A stretch of DNA of 64,000 nucleotides from Yokenella regensburgei ATCC 49455. GTDB lineage: Bacteria; Pseudomonadota; Gammaproteobacteria; Enterobacterales; Enterobacteriaceae. A program made the translations under genes and the position numbers. The notes beneath the pieces were generated by a model. It was not told where the DNA came from. It was given only the letters and a program-made list of their open reading frames with translations, and did not search any database. The DNA is taken from assembly GCF_000735455.1 (NCBI RefSeq), contig NZ_JMPS01000023.1, positions 1-64,000 on the forward strand, written 5' to 3'. This document shows positions 47,086-55,118 of the stretch, in pieces (positions within the stretch are counted from its first letter, which is position 1; each line of letters begins with the position of its first letter).

Positions 47086-47620
47086 CCGCTTCTGCGCACA
47101 CCGCAAGCCACAGCCTGTCGTCAATTAACTGCTGGCGAAGCGCGTGGTGCGGTGCCACGCTATCCACATCCGCCATCTGCCACACCTGCCCGGCGGCCTG
47201 TTTCAGAATCGCTTCTTTGCGCGTCCAGATTTGCCAGAAGAGGTTTAACCGCTCCGGCTCTGGCGCGTCGGTCAGTTGCTGACGCTCCCCGTCGCTGAAT
47301 ACCGCCTCGGCCACGCCCTGCCAGTTTTTACGCGGGCGAACCACCTCGATATCACAACCGATTTCGCCCTCATCGCTTATCGCCAGCGCAATGTCATCGC
47401 CGCTGTGGCTCAGGTTAAACCACAGCCTCGGTTTTCCTGCGAACGCCGGTTTACCGTTCTGATGGATCACCAGCTCTGGTAATGGGGAAGGGGAGAGGGC
47501 GTGCGCAAGAAGCACGCGGCCGGCATGCCAGCCTGCACGTGGTGAAACCGGCACCTGCAGCCCCGCGGGCAACGGGGCCTGACTCAGCTGTGAGAGACTT
47601 CCAAGCCAGACCCGCAGCAC
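47018..47620 (-). CDS. 4'-phosphopantetheinyl transferase of the APE cluster
   Basis: A 200-residue transferase that should convert the ApeE and ApeF carrier proteins to their holo forms. It has the Sfp/AcpT motifs G-C-D-I-E-V-V and W-T-R-K-E-A-I-L-K. The GTG start at 47620 lies 1 nt past the apeR stop codon, making it the last gene of the aryl polyene operon. The longer open frame to 47716 is inside apeR. The tail-to-tail overlap with the PACE gene is 68 nt, unusually long for this window. Confidence 0.86.
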   Translation of the reverse strand: MLRVWLGSLSQLSQAPLPAGLQVPVSPRAGWHAGRVLLAHALSPSPLPELVIHQNGKPAFAGKPRLWFNLSHSGDDIALAISDEGEIGCDIEVVRPRKNWQGVAEAVFSDGERQQLTDAPEPERLNLFWQIWTRKEAILKQAAGQVWQMADVDSVAPHHALRQQLIDDRLWLAVCAEAATDWQLQRVYLPAASASDRKSG

Positions 47621-47621
47621 G

Positions 47622-48851
47622 TTACGCCCAGCGCTTAATGATGATGGAGGTGTTGATCCCGCCGAAAGCAAAGTTGTTGCTCTGTAGATACTCGCAGTCG
47701 ATACGGCGGGCTTCACCCATGATGTAGTCCAGCGCGCCGCACTGCTCGTCCGGATGGGTCAAATTGATGGTAGGGGCAAACCAGCCTTCGCGCATCATCT
47801 GCAGGCTCATCCACGCTTCCAGCGCGCCACAGGCACCCAGGGTATGGCCGAAATAGCTTTTCAACGAGGAGATTGGCACGTTATCCCCGTAGATTGCCGC
47901 AGTGGCCTGGCTCTCGGCAATATCGCCACGATCGGTCGCGGTGCCGTGCGCGCAGAGGTAGCCAATATCGCGTGGTCCAAGCCCTGCCATATTCAGCGCC
48001 TTCTGCATGCAAACCTGCATCGTCTGGCTCTGCGGCTGGGTGATGTGCGCCGCATCGCAGTTGGTGGCAAAGCCGACGATCTCCCCGTAGATGGTCGCCC
48101 CGCGCGCTTTGGCGTGCTCTAACTCTTCCAGCACCAGCGTGCCTGCACCCTCGCCAATCACCAGCCCGTCGCGCTTCTGATCGAACGGTGAAGGCGTGGT
48201 TTTGGGTTCGTCGTTGCGCTGACTGGTTGCGAACAGAGTATCAAACACCGCGGCTTCCGAAGGGCAGAGCTCTTCCGCGCCGCCTGCCACCATCACGGTC
48301 TGGTAACCGTGGCGAATGGCTTCCCAGGCGTAGCCGATGGCCTGGCTGCCGGAGGTACAGGCGCTGGAGGTCGGGATCACCCGTCCGCGCAGGCCGAAGA
48401 ACAGCCCGGTGTTCACCGCCGTGGTGTGTGGCATCATCTGTACGTAGGTGGTGCCGGTGATGTTGTTGGTGTGTTTCTCGGTCAGCATGGTGGCAAACTC
48501 GCTCACCGGACCGGTGCTGCCGGTAGAAGAGCCGTAGGCAATCCCGGTTTCACCGTTGGTGAGTACCGGGTCATCAATCAGCCCGGCCTGCTCCAGCGCC
48601 AGTTCGCTGGCACGGGTCGAGAGCAGCGACACGCGGCCCATAGCGCGGATGCGCTTGCGGGTATAGTGCTCGGGAAGTGTGAAATTGTCGATCGGTGCGC
48701 CGAGCAGGGTGTTCAGGCCGTCATAAACCTGCCACTCCGGCATTTTGCGTACGGCGTTCTCGTAGCCCAGCAGACGGCGGGAAACCGCATCCCAGCTCTC
48801 ACCAAAGGCGGTGACGCCGCCCATCCCGGTTATCACAACGCGACGAGTCAT
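47622..48851 (-). CDS. apeR: Beta-ketoacyl-ACP synthase ApeR
   Basis: A 409-residue FabF-type condensing enzyme with an intact Cys-His-His triad: S-A-C-T-S-G-S near residue 165, C-A-H-G-T-A-T near 300, and S-Y-F-G-H-T-L-G-A near 337. In aryl polyene synthesis ApeR is the separate ketosynthase beside the ApeO:ApeC pair. Its start overlaps the apeQ stop by 4 nt (ATGA). Confidence 0.88.
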   Translation of the reverse strand: MTRRVVITGMGGVTAFGESWDAVSRRLLGYENAVRKMPEWQVYDGLNTLLGAPIDNFTLPEHYTRKRIRAMGRVSLLSTRASELALEQAGLIDDPVLTNGETGIAYGSSTGSTGPVSEFATMLTEKHTNNITGTTYVQMMPHTTAVNTGLFFGLRGRVIPTSSACTSGSQAIGYAWEAIRHGYQTVMVAGGAEELCPSEAAVFDTLFATSQRNDEPKTTPSPFDQKRDGLVIGEGAGTLVLEELEHAKARGATIYGEIVGFATNCDAAHITQPQSQTMQVCMQKALNMAGLGPRDIGYLCAHGTATDRGDIAESQATAAIYGDNVPISSLKSYFGHTLGACGALEAWMSLQMMREGWFAPTINLTHPDEQCGALDYIMGEARRIDCEYLQSNNFAFGGINTSIIIKRWA

Positions 48852-49579
48852 AGCATCCCTCCGTTGATGGAAATGACCTGTCGGGTGACGTAGCCCGCAA
48901 TGTCGGACATTAAATAGCGGGCAAGCCCGGCGACTTCCTCGGCCTGACCCATGCGCTTCATCGGGATGATCGCCATCGCTTCTTTCAGCGCCGCCTCTTC
49001 CATTTCTATCATCCCGGTATCAATCAGCCCGGGGGCAATGCAGTTAACGGTGATTTTGCGTTTGGCGAGCTCAATGGCCAGCGCTTTGGTCGCGCCGATG
49101 ATCCCGGCCTTCGCCGCGCTGTAGTTCACCTGGCCGCGGTTACCCATAACTCCGGATACCGAAGACAGCGTAATTATCCGCCCACCCTGGCGCAGGCCAA
49201 TCATCGGCATAATGCAGGGGTGAATGACGTTGTAAAAGCTGTCGAGATTGGTATGGATAACGCTGTCCCAGTCGTCTTCGCTCAGGGCCGGAAACGCGCC
49301 GTCGCGGGTAATGCCCGCGTTGTTGACCACGCCGTACCAGGCACCATGTTGGGCTATTTCCTGCTCCAGCACCTCGCGGCACTGCTCGCGGTTGCCAACG
49401 TCGAAACCGAGTACGCGGCCCGTGCCGCCCGCCTGCTCAATGGCGGCCAGCGTCTCTTTTGCCCCCGCCTCATCGCGGTGGTAGTGAACACCAACGGTAA
49501 ATCCATCGGCGGCAAGTTGACGGGCAATTGCGCGTCCAATTCCTTTACTGGCTCCGGTGACCAGCACTGAGCGACTCAT
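48848..49579 (-). CDS. apeQ: 3-oxoacyl-ACP reductase ApeQ
   Basis: A 243-residue short-chain dehydrogenase/reductase of FabG type. The NADPH-binding T-G-A-S-K-G-I-G-R-A is at residues 8-17, and the catalytic Ser-Tyr-Lys lies in S-S-V-S-G and Y-S-A-A-K-A-G. It reduces the beta-keto group after each elongation of the polyene chain. 4-nt overlaps on both sides. Confidence 0.9.
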   Translation of the reverse strand: MSRSVLVTGASKGIGRAIARQLAADGFTVGVHYHRDEAGAKETLAAIEQAGGTGRVLGFDVGNREQCREVLEQEIAQHGAWYGVVNNAGITRDGAFPALSEDDWDSVIHTNLDSFYNVIHPCIMPMIGLRQGGRIITLSSVSGVMGNRGQVNYSAAKAGIIGATKALAIELAKRKITVNCIAPGLIDTGMIEMEEAALKEAMAIIPMKRMGQAEEVAGLARYLMSDIAGYVTRQVISINGGML

Positions 49580-50052
49580 GCGCTATCTCCCTGATTAAAA
49601 AGCGTGGTTAATTCTTCGTTCGTCGGCTGGAAGGTGTTAACGCGACCGCTGGCAAGCTGAGCGCCATCTGCTTTAATGGTGCATTCGAAGCTGCCAAAAC
49701 GCTCGTCCTGCATCAGCAGTTTCACCTCGATATCAAGAGTTGCTCCCGCCGGTAAATGCCCTTCGGCGCAGACCAGTTCGCGCGCGCCGAGCACCATGCC
49801 GAGCGCGATGCACTCTTTGCCGTCGTGCTGACGGTGCCAGCCTGACCATACGCCGACCGTCTGGGCCATCAGCTCCAGCGCATACCAGCCTGGCAGATGA
49901 CCGTGAGGATCGATAAACGGTGCCAGTACGCCGTGGCGGCAGACGGTGACCCGGCAATGGGCGGTATTGTCAGTGACGTTAACCACCTCTTCCAGCAACA
50001 GCATCGGCGCCTCGTGCGGCAGGTAGCTGGCAGGGGCTAAATAGTGGCTCAT
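49576..50052 (-). CDS. apeP: Hotdog-fold dehydratase subunit ApeP
   Basis: A 158-residue FabZ/FabA-like hotdog protein with D-P-H-G-H-L-P-G-W-Y-A-L-E-L-M-A-Q, the region of the active-site His and helix. ApeP forms a heteromeric dehydratase with ApeI in the aryl polyene pathway, creating each new double bond. 4-nt overlaps with apeO and apeQ. Confidence 0.88.
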   Translation of the reverse strand: MSHYLAPASYLPHEAPMLLLEEVVNVTDNTAHCRVTVCRHGVLAPFIDPHGHLPGWYALELMAQTVGVWSGWHRQHDGKECIALGMVLGARELVCAEGHLPAGATLDIEVKLLMQDERFGSFECTIKADGAQLASGRVNTFQPTNEELTTLFNQGDSA

Positions 50053-51218
50053 GACACTCTCCCCAGCAGAATGCTGGCGTTGTTACCGCCAAAGGCAAAT
50101 GAGTTGGAGAGGATAACCGGGCGGGCCAGCGGCTGCGCTTCACGCAGAACGCCGCAGGCAGGCAGCGTCGGGTCAATCTCGCCGCGGCTGAAGTCCTGCG
50201 GCGGCAGCGGCAGCTGCATTTGCAGAATAAGCGTGGCGATCGCCGCCTCCGTTATCCCCGCCGCGCCCAGCGTATGGCCGGTGAGATGTTTGGTCGAGCT
50301 GCACGGAACTCGTTCGCCAAAGAGGTCATGCACCACTCTGGATTCAATCTGATCGTTGAGCGGTGTGGCGGTGCCGTGCAGGTTGATATAGCCCACGTCA
50401 TCCGGCTGTAGCCCGGCGTCGTTGAGCGCCTGCGTAATCGCCCGAATCGCCCCTTCGCCCTGCGGATGCGGCGCGGAGATATGCCATGCGTCGCTGGATT
50501 CCCCGACGCCCAGCAGCGCAATGGGCTGCGGTTCGCGGGTCAGCACCATCAGCGCGGCACCTTCGCCAATGGTAATGCCGCTGCGGTCACGGCCAAACGG
50601 CTGGCACAGGGTGGGGGAAAGGGATTCCAGGCTGTTGAAACCGTTAACCGGCATCCGGCTCAGGGTGTCAGAACCACCGACAATGGCCACGTCGGCAAGC
50701 CCGGCCTCAATCAGGCGGCGACCGCTGATGATAGCTCTGGCGCTGGATGAGCAGGCGGTGGAAAGGGTAAACGCCGGGCCCGCAAGCCCCAGCCAGCGGT
50801 TGAGAAAACGTGACGGATCGCCGAGCTCCTGCTGCGGGTACTGCCAGTGCGGGCTTGGCTGCTGGTTCAGCGAAAGATTAACGTGCGCGTCGCCTTCGTT
50901 AAGCCCCGAGGTGCTGGTGCCCATCACCACGGCGATACGGTCGCGGCCATAGCGTGCAATCGCTTCATCCACCTGCGGCTGGATCTGTGCCAGCGCCGCG
51001 AGCAGCAGTTGATTATTGCGCGTTCGATGAGCAGAAAAACTATCGGGAATGGGCGGCAGCTCCGCGTCCACGCCGCCCAGTACCGCCTCAGGGAAGCCTT
51101 GCAGCCAGCCTGCGCGTGGGCGCATCCCCGGCGACACGCCACGGGTCAGGTTCGCCGCCACGTCTGCTGCGTTGTTGCCCAGCGCATTAATCATGCCGAT
51201 GGCAGAAATGTAGATCAT
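50049..51218 (-). CDS. apeO: Beta-ketoacyl-ACP synthase ApeO
   Basis: A 389-residue ketosynthase with an intact triad: S-T-A-C-S-S-S-A-R near residue 158, L-H-G-T-A-T near 285, and L-T-G-H-T-L-G-A-A-G near 320. It is the catalytic partner of the ApeC chain length factor-like subunit. ATG 51218 lies 1 nt after the apeN stop codon; the open frame to 51272 runs into apeN. Confidence 0.88.
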   Translation of the reverse strand: MIYISAIGMINALGNNAADVAANLTRGVSPGMRPRAGWLQGFPEAVLGGVDAELPPIPDSFSAHRTRNNQLLLAALAQIQPQVDEAIARYGRDRIAVVMGTSTSGLNEGDAHVNLSLNQQPSPHWQYPQQELGDPSRFLNRWLGLAGPAFTLSTACSSSARAIISGRRLIEAGLADVAIVGGSDTLSRMPVNGFNSLESLSPTLCQPFGRDRSGITIGEGAALMVLTREPQPIALLGVGESSDAWHISAPHPQGEGAIRAITQALNDAGLQPDDVGYINLHGTATPLNDQIESRVVHDLFGERVPCSSTKHLTGHTLGAAGITEAAIATLILQMQLPLPPQDFSRGEIDPTLPACGVLREAQPLARPVILSNSFAFGGNNASILLGRVS

Positions 51219-51219
51219 C

Positions 51220-51804
51220 TCAGTCACCCAGATATTGAATGGTGATGTGGTATTTAAAGGCGTGCTGCTCAATGCTGATAGGCTCGCGTTTGCCCTTGCG
51301 CTGCAGATAGATAATTTCCGTCACCAGCGTGCCACGGGCGTTGCGCAGTTCACGTTTATCACCCTTATCGATGAGGGTCCAGCCTTTTGGCAGCAGCGGC
51401 TGCCACTCACTGATTGGCCAGTGGCTTAGCATCACGTCTGCCAGCACCTGGCTTGCCGGCGGCAGCTGTGGCACGACGATCGACTGCTCGGTATGCAGCC
51501 CTTTTTCATCATAGGTCACGAGGAACAGACGGATCCCGACGGAAGAGAGCCCCGCGAGGGTCAGCTTTTTGTCGTCGGCGTTGAGCATCACCAGCAGCGA
51601 CTGGGTCTGGCCGTTGAAGCTGCCGGTCAGCAGCTGCTGCGAGTTGACCGCCGGGCTTATCCCCGGCTTCGGTAATGTGACGCGCGCGCCAGGTTCCAGC
51701 CAGGCCTGTGGGCGACCGTTATTTTCCTGAACCGAATGGCTACAGCCCGCAAGGGTGAAGGCGGCCAGCAGGGCGACAGCGCGCCAGAGGGAGTGTTTCA
51801 TCAT
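51220..51804 (-). CDS. apeN: DUF3261 lipoprotein ApeN
   Basis: A 194-residue predicted lipoprotein: signal peptide with lipobox L-A-G-C (Cys21), then a domain with mixed strands matching the DUF3261 lipoproteins of aryl polyene clusters. It probably helps carry or anchor the product at the outer membrane. The ATGA start overlaps the apeM stop codon. Confidence 0.82.
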   Translation of the reverse strand: MMKHSLWRAVALLAAFTLAGCSHSVQENNGRPQAWLEPGARVTLPKPGISPAVNSQQLLTGSFNGQTQSLLVMLNADDKKLTLAGLSSVGIRLFLVTYDEKGLHTEQSIVVPQLPPASQVLADVMLSHWPISEWQPLLPKGWTLIDKGDKRELRNARGTLVTEIIYLQRKGKREPISIEQHAFKYHITIQYLGD

Positions 51805-54122
51805 CGTTTTTCTCGTTTTTTGTCCGGCATGGCTAATGGCGAAAGCAGATAAGCGGTGAAAATACCGCTCACCAGCACAATGCCGAAACTACTGATAGCC
51901 TGGGTGGCGCTGAAGACCAGCATGCCAAGGGTTAATAACGTGGTCAGCATCGCGAGGGTAATCGCCAGCAGCGAGGTCAGCGGCGTACCGCGCGGGTTAC
52001 TGAAGAACAGGGTGTAGTTGATGCCGATACCGAGCACCAGCACCAGCGCCAGCAGTGAAAACAGGTTCACCGAATGACCGCTAAGCGACAAGGCTGCCAG
52101 CCCGCAGCCGAGCGACAGTACCGACGGCACCAGGCTTATCAGCCCCTTGCGTAAGCCCAGGCGGGCAACCGCGCCGCAGGCAATCACCGCGAGCGCGATG
52201 CCAAGAAGGCCGGTCAGCAGGGTTCTGTACTCGGCAAACAGCGCATCGAAGGTCAGCTTACGATCGACCCACGCAATACCCGGCTGTTTCGCCGCCAGCA
52301 CCGCCAGCGCGTGGCTGTCGGTGACGCCATCAGCCGGGATCAGCACCCCGCTGGCACCGTTTGGCAGCGTCAACCACATCAGCCGCCAGCCTTCGCTGGC
52401 CGGGCTTTGCAGCCAGGCGTCGACGGTGACGGTCATCGGGCTGAGATCGGGCGTGACGGCACTGAGTCCGGCGCTTTGCAGCGTGCGCTCAACCGCAGGC
52501 GTTGCGTCGCGCAGCAGCTGCAGATCCTGCTGCTGGCGCGCCTGCGAGTTTAACGGGATCGTGCGGTAACTCTTCAGCACGCCGTCTCTGCGCGCCGCTT
52601 CGAGCGCTGGCGTAAAGGCTTCCATGCGCGTCAGGGTCTGCTCCGGCGTATCGCCGTACACCACAAACCACTTCTGATCGACGCTCTGGCCGGTCAGGCG
52701 GGTGATGGCTTTCTCCTGTGCCAGAATTGACGGCGGCAGCGCCTGCAGCTGCGAGATATCGTCATTCACTTTTAACAGCGCCAGCCCGGTTAGCGACAGC
52801 AGCGTCAACGCCACCGGCAGACCAATGCGCAGCCGCTTGTCGCGCCGCCAGGCCGCCAGCCAGCGCAGCATCGGTGCCATGGCGGGAACCGGGCGCACCG
52901 GTAAACCACGGCACAGCCACGGGTGCCAGAACAGCACCGTCAGGCAGGAAGCGCTCAGTCCCACCGCCGCGAACACCGCCATCTGGCGAATGCCGGGGAA
53001 GGGGGCCAGCATCATAATCAGGTAGGCGGCCACGGTGGTGAGCAGCGCCAGCAGCAGAGCATTACGCACTTTAAGCAGGCTTTGCCACGGCGAATGCTCC
53101 GCGCCGTGCACCATCCGTTCGGTGAGGTAGTAGAGGGTATAGTCAGCCGAAATACCGATGATGCTCATGCTCATCACCAGCGTCATCAGATGCAGTTCAC
53201 CAAACAGCAGCAGCGTCACTACCGTACCCGCCAGCGCGCCGATGCCAATAGAAATCAGGCACAGCAGCAGCGGTCGCAGGGAGCGGAAGGTGAGCACAAT
53301 CAGCAGAATAATCCCAAGAATGGTGGCCACGCCGAGGGTCGAAATATCGCGTTTGGCCTGCTGGCTGGCGTAATCGCTGTAGAACACCGTGCCGCGTGAC
53401 AGCAGCTGCGCCTGTGGGTACTGCGCTTTAAGCTCGCCTTCAAGTCCGGCAAGGGTGGTAACCAGCCGGTGGGTTTGCTGCATATCGAAGGAGTTGCCCG
53501 CAAGCTCGCCGTGCAGCAGATACCAGTAGTTGCCCTGCTCGTCCTGGGTCACCAGCCAGCCGTCTTTGAGCTGCAGGCGCTGGCTGTTCTGTGCTAACGC
53601 CAGCTGCGATCCGCGCATCAGCATTAGCGGATCGTTTTTAAGCTCTTTCCCGCTGACGCCGGAAAACGCCGAATACATCTGGGAGAGGATCCATTGCGCC
53701 TGCGCTTCGCCGCCGTTTTGCAGCCGCGCACGGGTAGCGCTATCGATAAGCGCGTTGCGATGGCTCCAGAAGAACGCGCCCCAGGCCTGCTGACCGGCTG
53801 CATCCATCGGGCCTTTCACCTCGCTGAGTGCGGATGATTTTTGCAGCGCGGTGAGCCACGCCTGTGCGGCTTTCGGATCGGCGGTTTTCCCCGGGCTTAC
53901 CAGCCACACCAGCTGGCGGTCAAGGCGCTGCATGAAGCCGTCATTCAGCGCCGGAGGGATTGCCCCCAGCGCCTGTTTTGGCAGCATCGCCAGCACGCTG
54001 CTGTTCATCCGCGACTGCGGCAGCAGCACGAGCAGTGCGCCGACAAGCGCCAGGCACAATATGCCCCACAGCAGCGCCGGGCGGCGGGAATTACTGGGCG
54101 GCAAAGCGTTGGCGTTCGTCAT
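51801..54122 (-). CDS. apeM: MMPL/RND-family exporter ApeM
   Basis: A 773-residue inner membrane exporter with about 12 membrane helices in two halves of six, each preceded by a large periplasmic loop (about 40-230 and 440-600), the RND/MMPL layout. S-I-G-I-G-A-L-A-G and I-S-A-D-Y-T-L-Y-Y fall in helices of the first half. It should move the finished aryl polyene or its lipid across the inner membrane. Its start lies 32 nt inside the end of apeL. Confidence 0.88.
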   Translation of the reverse strand: MTNANALPPSNSRRPALLWGILCLALVGALLVLLPQSRMNSSVLAMLPKQALGAIPPALNDGFMQRLDRQLVWLVSPGKTADPKAAQAWLTALQKSSALSEVKGPMDAAGQQAWGAFFWSHRNALIDSATRARLQNGGEAQAQWILSQMYSAFSGVSGKELKNDPLMLMRGSQLALAQNSQRLQLKDGWLVTQDEQGNYWYLLHGELAGNSFDMQQTHRLVTTLAGLEGELKAQYPQAQLLSRGTVFYSDYASQQAKRDISTLGVATILGIILLIVLTFRSLRPLLLCLISIGIGALAGTVVTLLLFGELHLMTLVMSMSIIGISADYTLYYLTERMVHGAEHSPWQSLLKVRNALLLALLTTVAAYLIMMLAPFPGIRQMAVFAAVGLSASCLTVLFWHPWLCRGLPVRPVPAMAPMLRWLAAWRRDKRLRIGLPVALTLLSLTGLALLKVNDDISQLQALPPSILAQEKAITRLTGQSVDQKWFVVYGDTPEQTLTRMEAFTPALEAARRDGVLKSYRTIPLNSQARQQQDLQLLRDATPAVERTLQSAGLSAVTPDLSPMTVTVDAWLQSPASEGWRLMWLTLPNGASGVLIPADGVTDSHALAVLAAKQPGIAWVDRKLTFDALFAEYRTLLTGLLGIALAVIACGAVARLGLRKGLISLVPSVLSLGCGLAALSLSGHSVNLFSLLALVLVLGIGINYTLFFSNPRGTPLTSLLAITLAMLTTLLTLGMLVFSATQAISSFGIVLVSGIFTAYLLSPLAMPDKKREKR

Positions 54123-54696
54123 GGGTCAGCGCGGCGGGCGTCAGTTGATGTTGAGAAAGCGCGATATCGGTGCGATCGCCCTGCTTATCATTCAGTTGAA
54201 TACTTTCCAGATAGGTTTGTCCCGCCAGATCGATCGTGGCGAAGATCTTATCCAGCGGCGTGGTGGTTGGCGTCAGACGCAGCGTCCAGCGGCCCTGTCC
54301 CTTATCCTGGAAATCAATACGGAAGTTCTGCTCCAGCACCTTTCTGTCGGCCTGGAACAGCGCGCGCAGCAGATGGTTAAACTGGAACATCTGCGGGTTA
54401 TTTTCGGCGGTGATCACCTGCGCCGGCTGGTGGTTTATCACCTGCACCATCCGCTTATCGTCGAGCATCAGCAGCATCGGGAACGGCGTTTTCTGATCCC
54501 ACAGCAGGCCGGTATCGCGGGCGATCAGCATTTCACCCTGCGATCTGAGCGGCTGCGGCAGATCTTTTATCGTCCGGGTCTGATCAAAATGAGCGCGCAC
54601 CACCGGCTGCTCGGTAAAGCGCTGCTGCAGCTCGTCGAGGGTTACGGCGCTGACGAACGGGCTCAGTAGCAGCAGAACAACGGGCCAGAATTTCAT
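54091..54696 (-). CDS. apeL: LolA-like outer membrane carrier protein ApeL
   Basis: A 201-residue periplasmic protein with a signal peptide (about 1-17) and the LolA-like pattern T-L-D-E-L-Q-Q-R-F, H-F-D-Q-T-R and L-L-R-A-L-F. It is a good candidate for the shuttle that takes the lipid product to the outer membrane, beside ApeM and ApeN. Its start overlaps the apeK stop by 4 nt. Confidence 0.86.
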   Translation of the reverse strand: MKFWPVVLLLLSPFVSAVTLDELQQRFTEQPVVRAHFDQTRTIKDLPQPLRSQGEMLIARDTGLLWDQKTPFPMLLMLDDKRMVQVINHQPAQVITAENNPQMFQFNHLLRALFQADRKVLEQNFRIDFQDKGQGRWTLRLTPTTTPLDKIFATIDLAGQTYLESIQLNDKQGDRTDIALSQHQLTPAALTHDERQRFAAQ

Positions 54697-55115
54697 AGCG
54701 TGACTCCCATACGTTCAAACAGGACCGCCGGGCTGACGAAGCACATCTCCCGACTTTGTTCCTCTACCGCTACCTGAATGGTGTAGCCGGTCGTGGTGCG
54801 TTTGCCGCTGGCGGCATCGAAAATCTGATAACCAATACGCAGGCGGTTTTCATACTCTTCGAGCTTCGCGCGCACGCGAAAACGCTGTTCAAAGGTCAGT
54901 ACGTCGCGGTACTTCACCCGGGTATCCACTACCGGCCAGACGTAGCCGGAAGCTTTCATCTGCCGGTAGCCGTAATCAAACTGGTTGAGCAGCGCCTCGC
55001 GGGCGATTTCAAAGTAACGAAAATAGTTGCCGTGCCACACCACGCCCATCATATCGACGTCGTGGAACGGTACGGTCAGTTCAACCTCGGCGGTAAAGCG
55101 GGGATCGGTCAGCAC
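54693..55115 (-). CDS. apeK: Hotdog-fold thioesterase ApeK
   Basis: A 140-residue 4-hydroxybenzoyl-CoA thioesterase-like protein with F-H-D-V-D-M-M-G-V-V-W-H-G-N-Y, in which the first Asp is the usual catalytic carboxylate. It probably releases finished or stalled acyl chains from the carrier proteins. GTG start at 55115 after GGAG. Confidence 0.86.
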   Translation of the reverse strand: MLTDPRFTAEVELTVPFHDVDMMGVVWHGNYFRYFEIAREALLNQFDYGYRQMKASGYVWPVVDTRVKYRDVLTFEQRFRVRAKLEEYENRLRIGYQIFDAASGKRTTTGYTIQVAVEEQSREMCFVSPAVLFERMGVTL

Positions 55116-55118
55116 CCT

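Noticed and set aside
53841..54669. Long plus-strand frames opposite apeM/apeL
   Set aside because: They are antisense to conserved APE genes and Arg/Ala/Pro rich, which is typical of shadow frames at this base composition.
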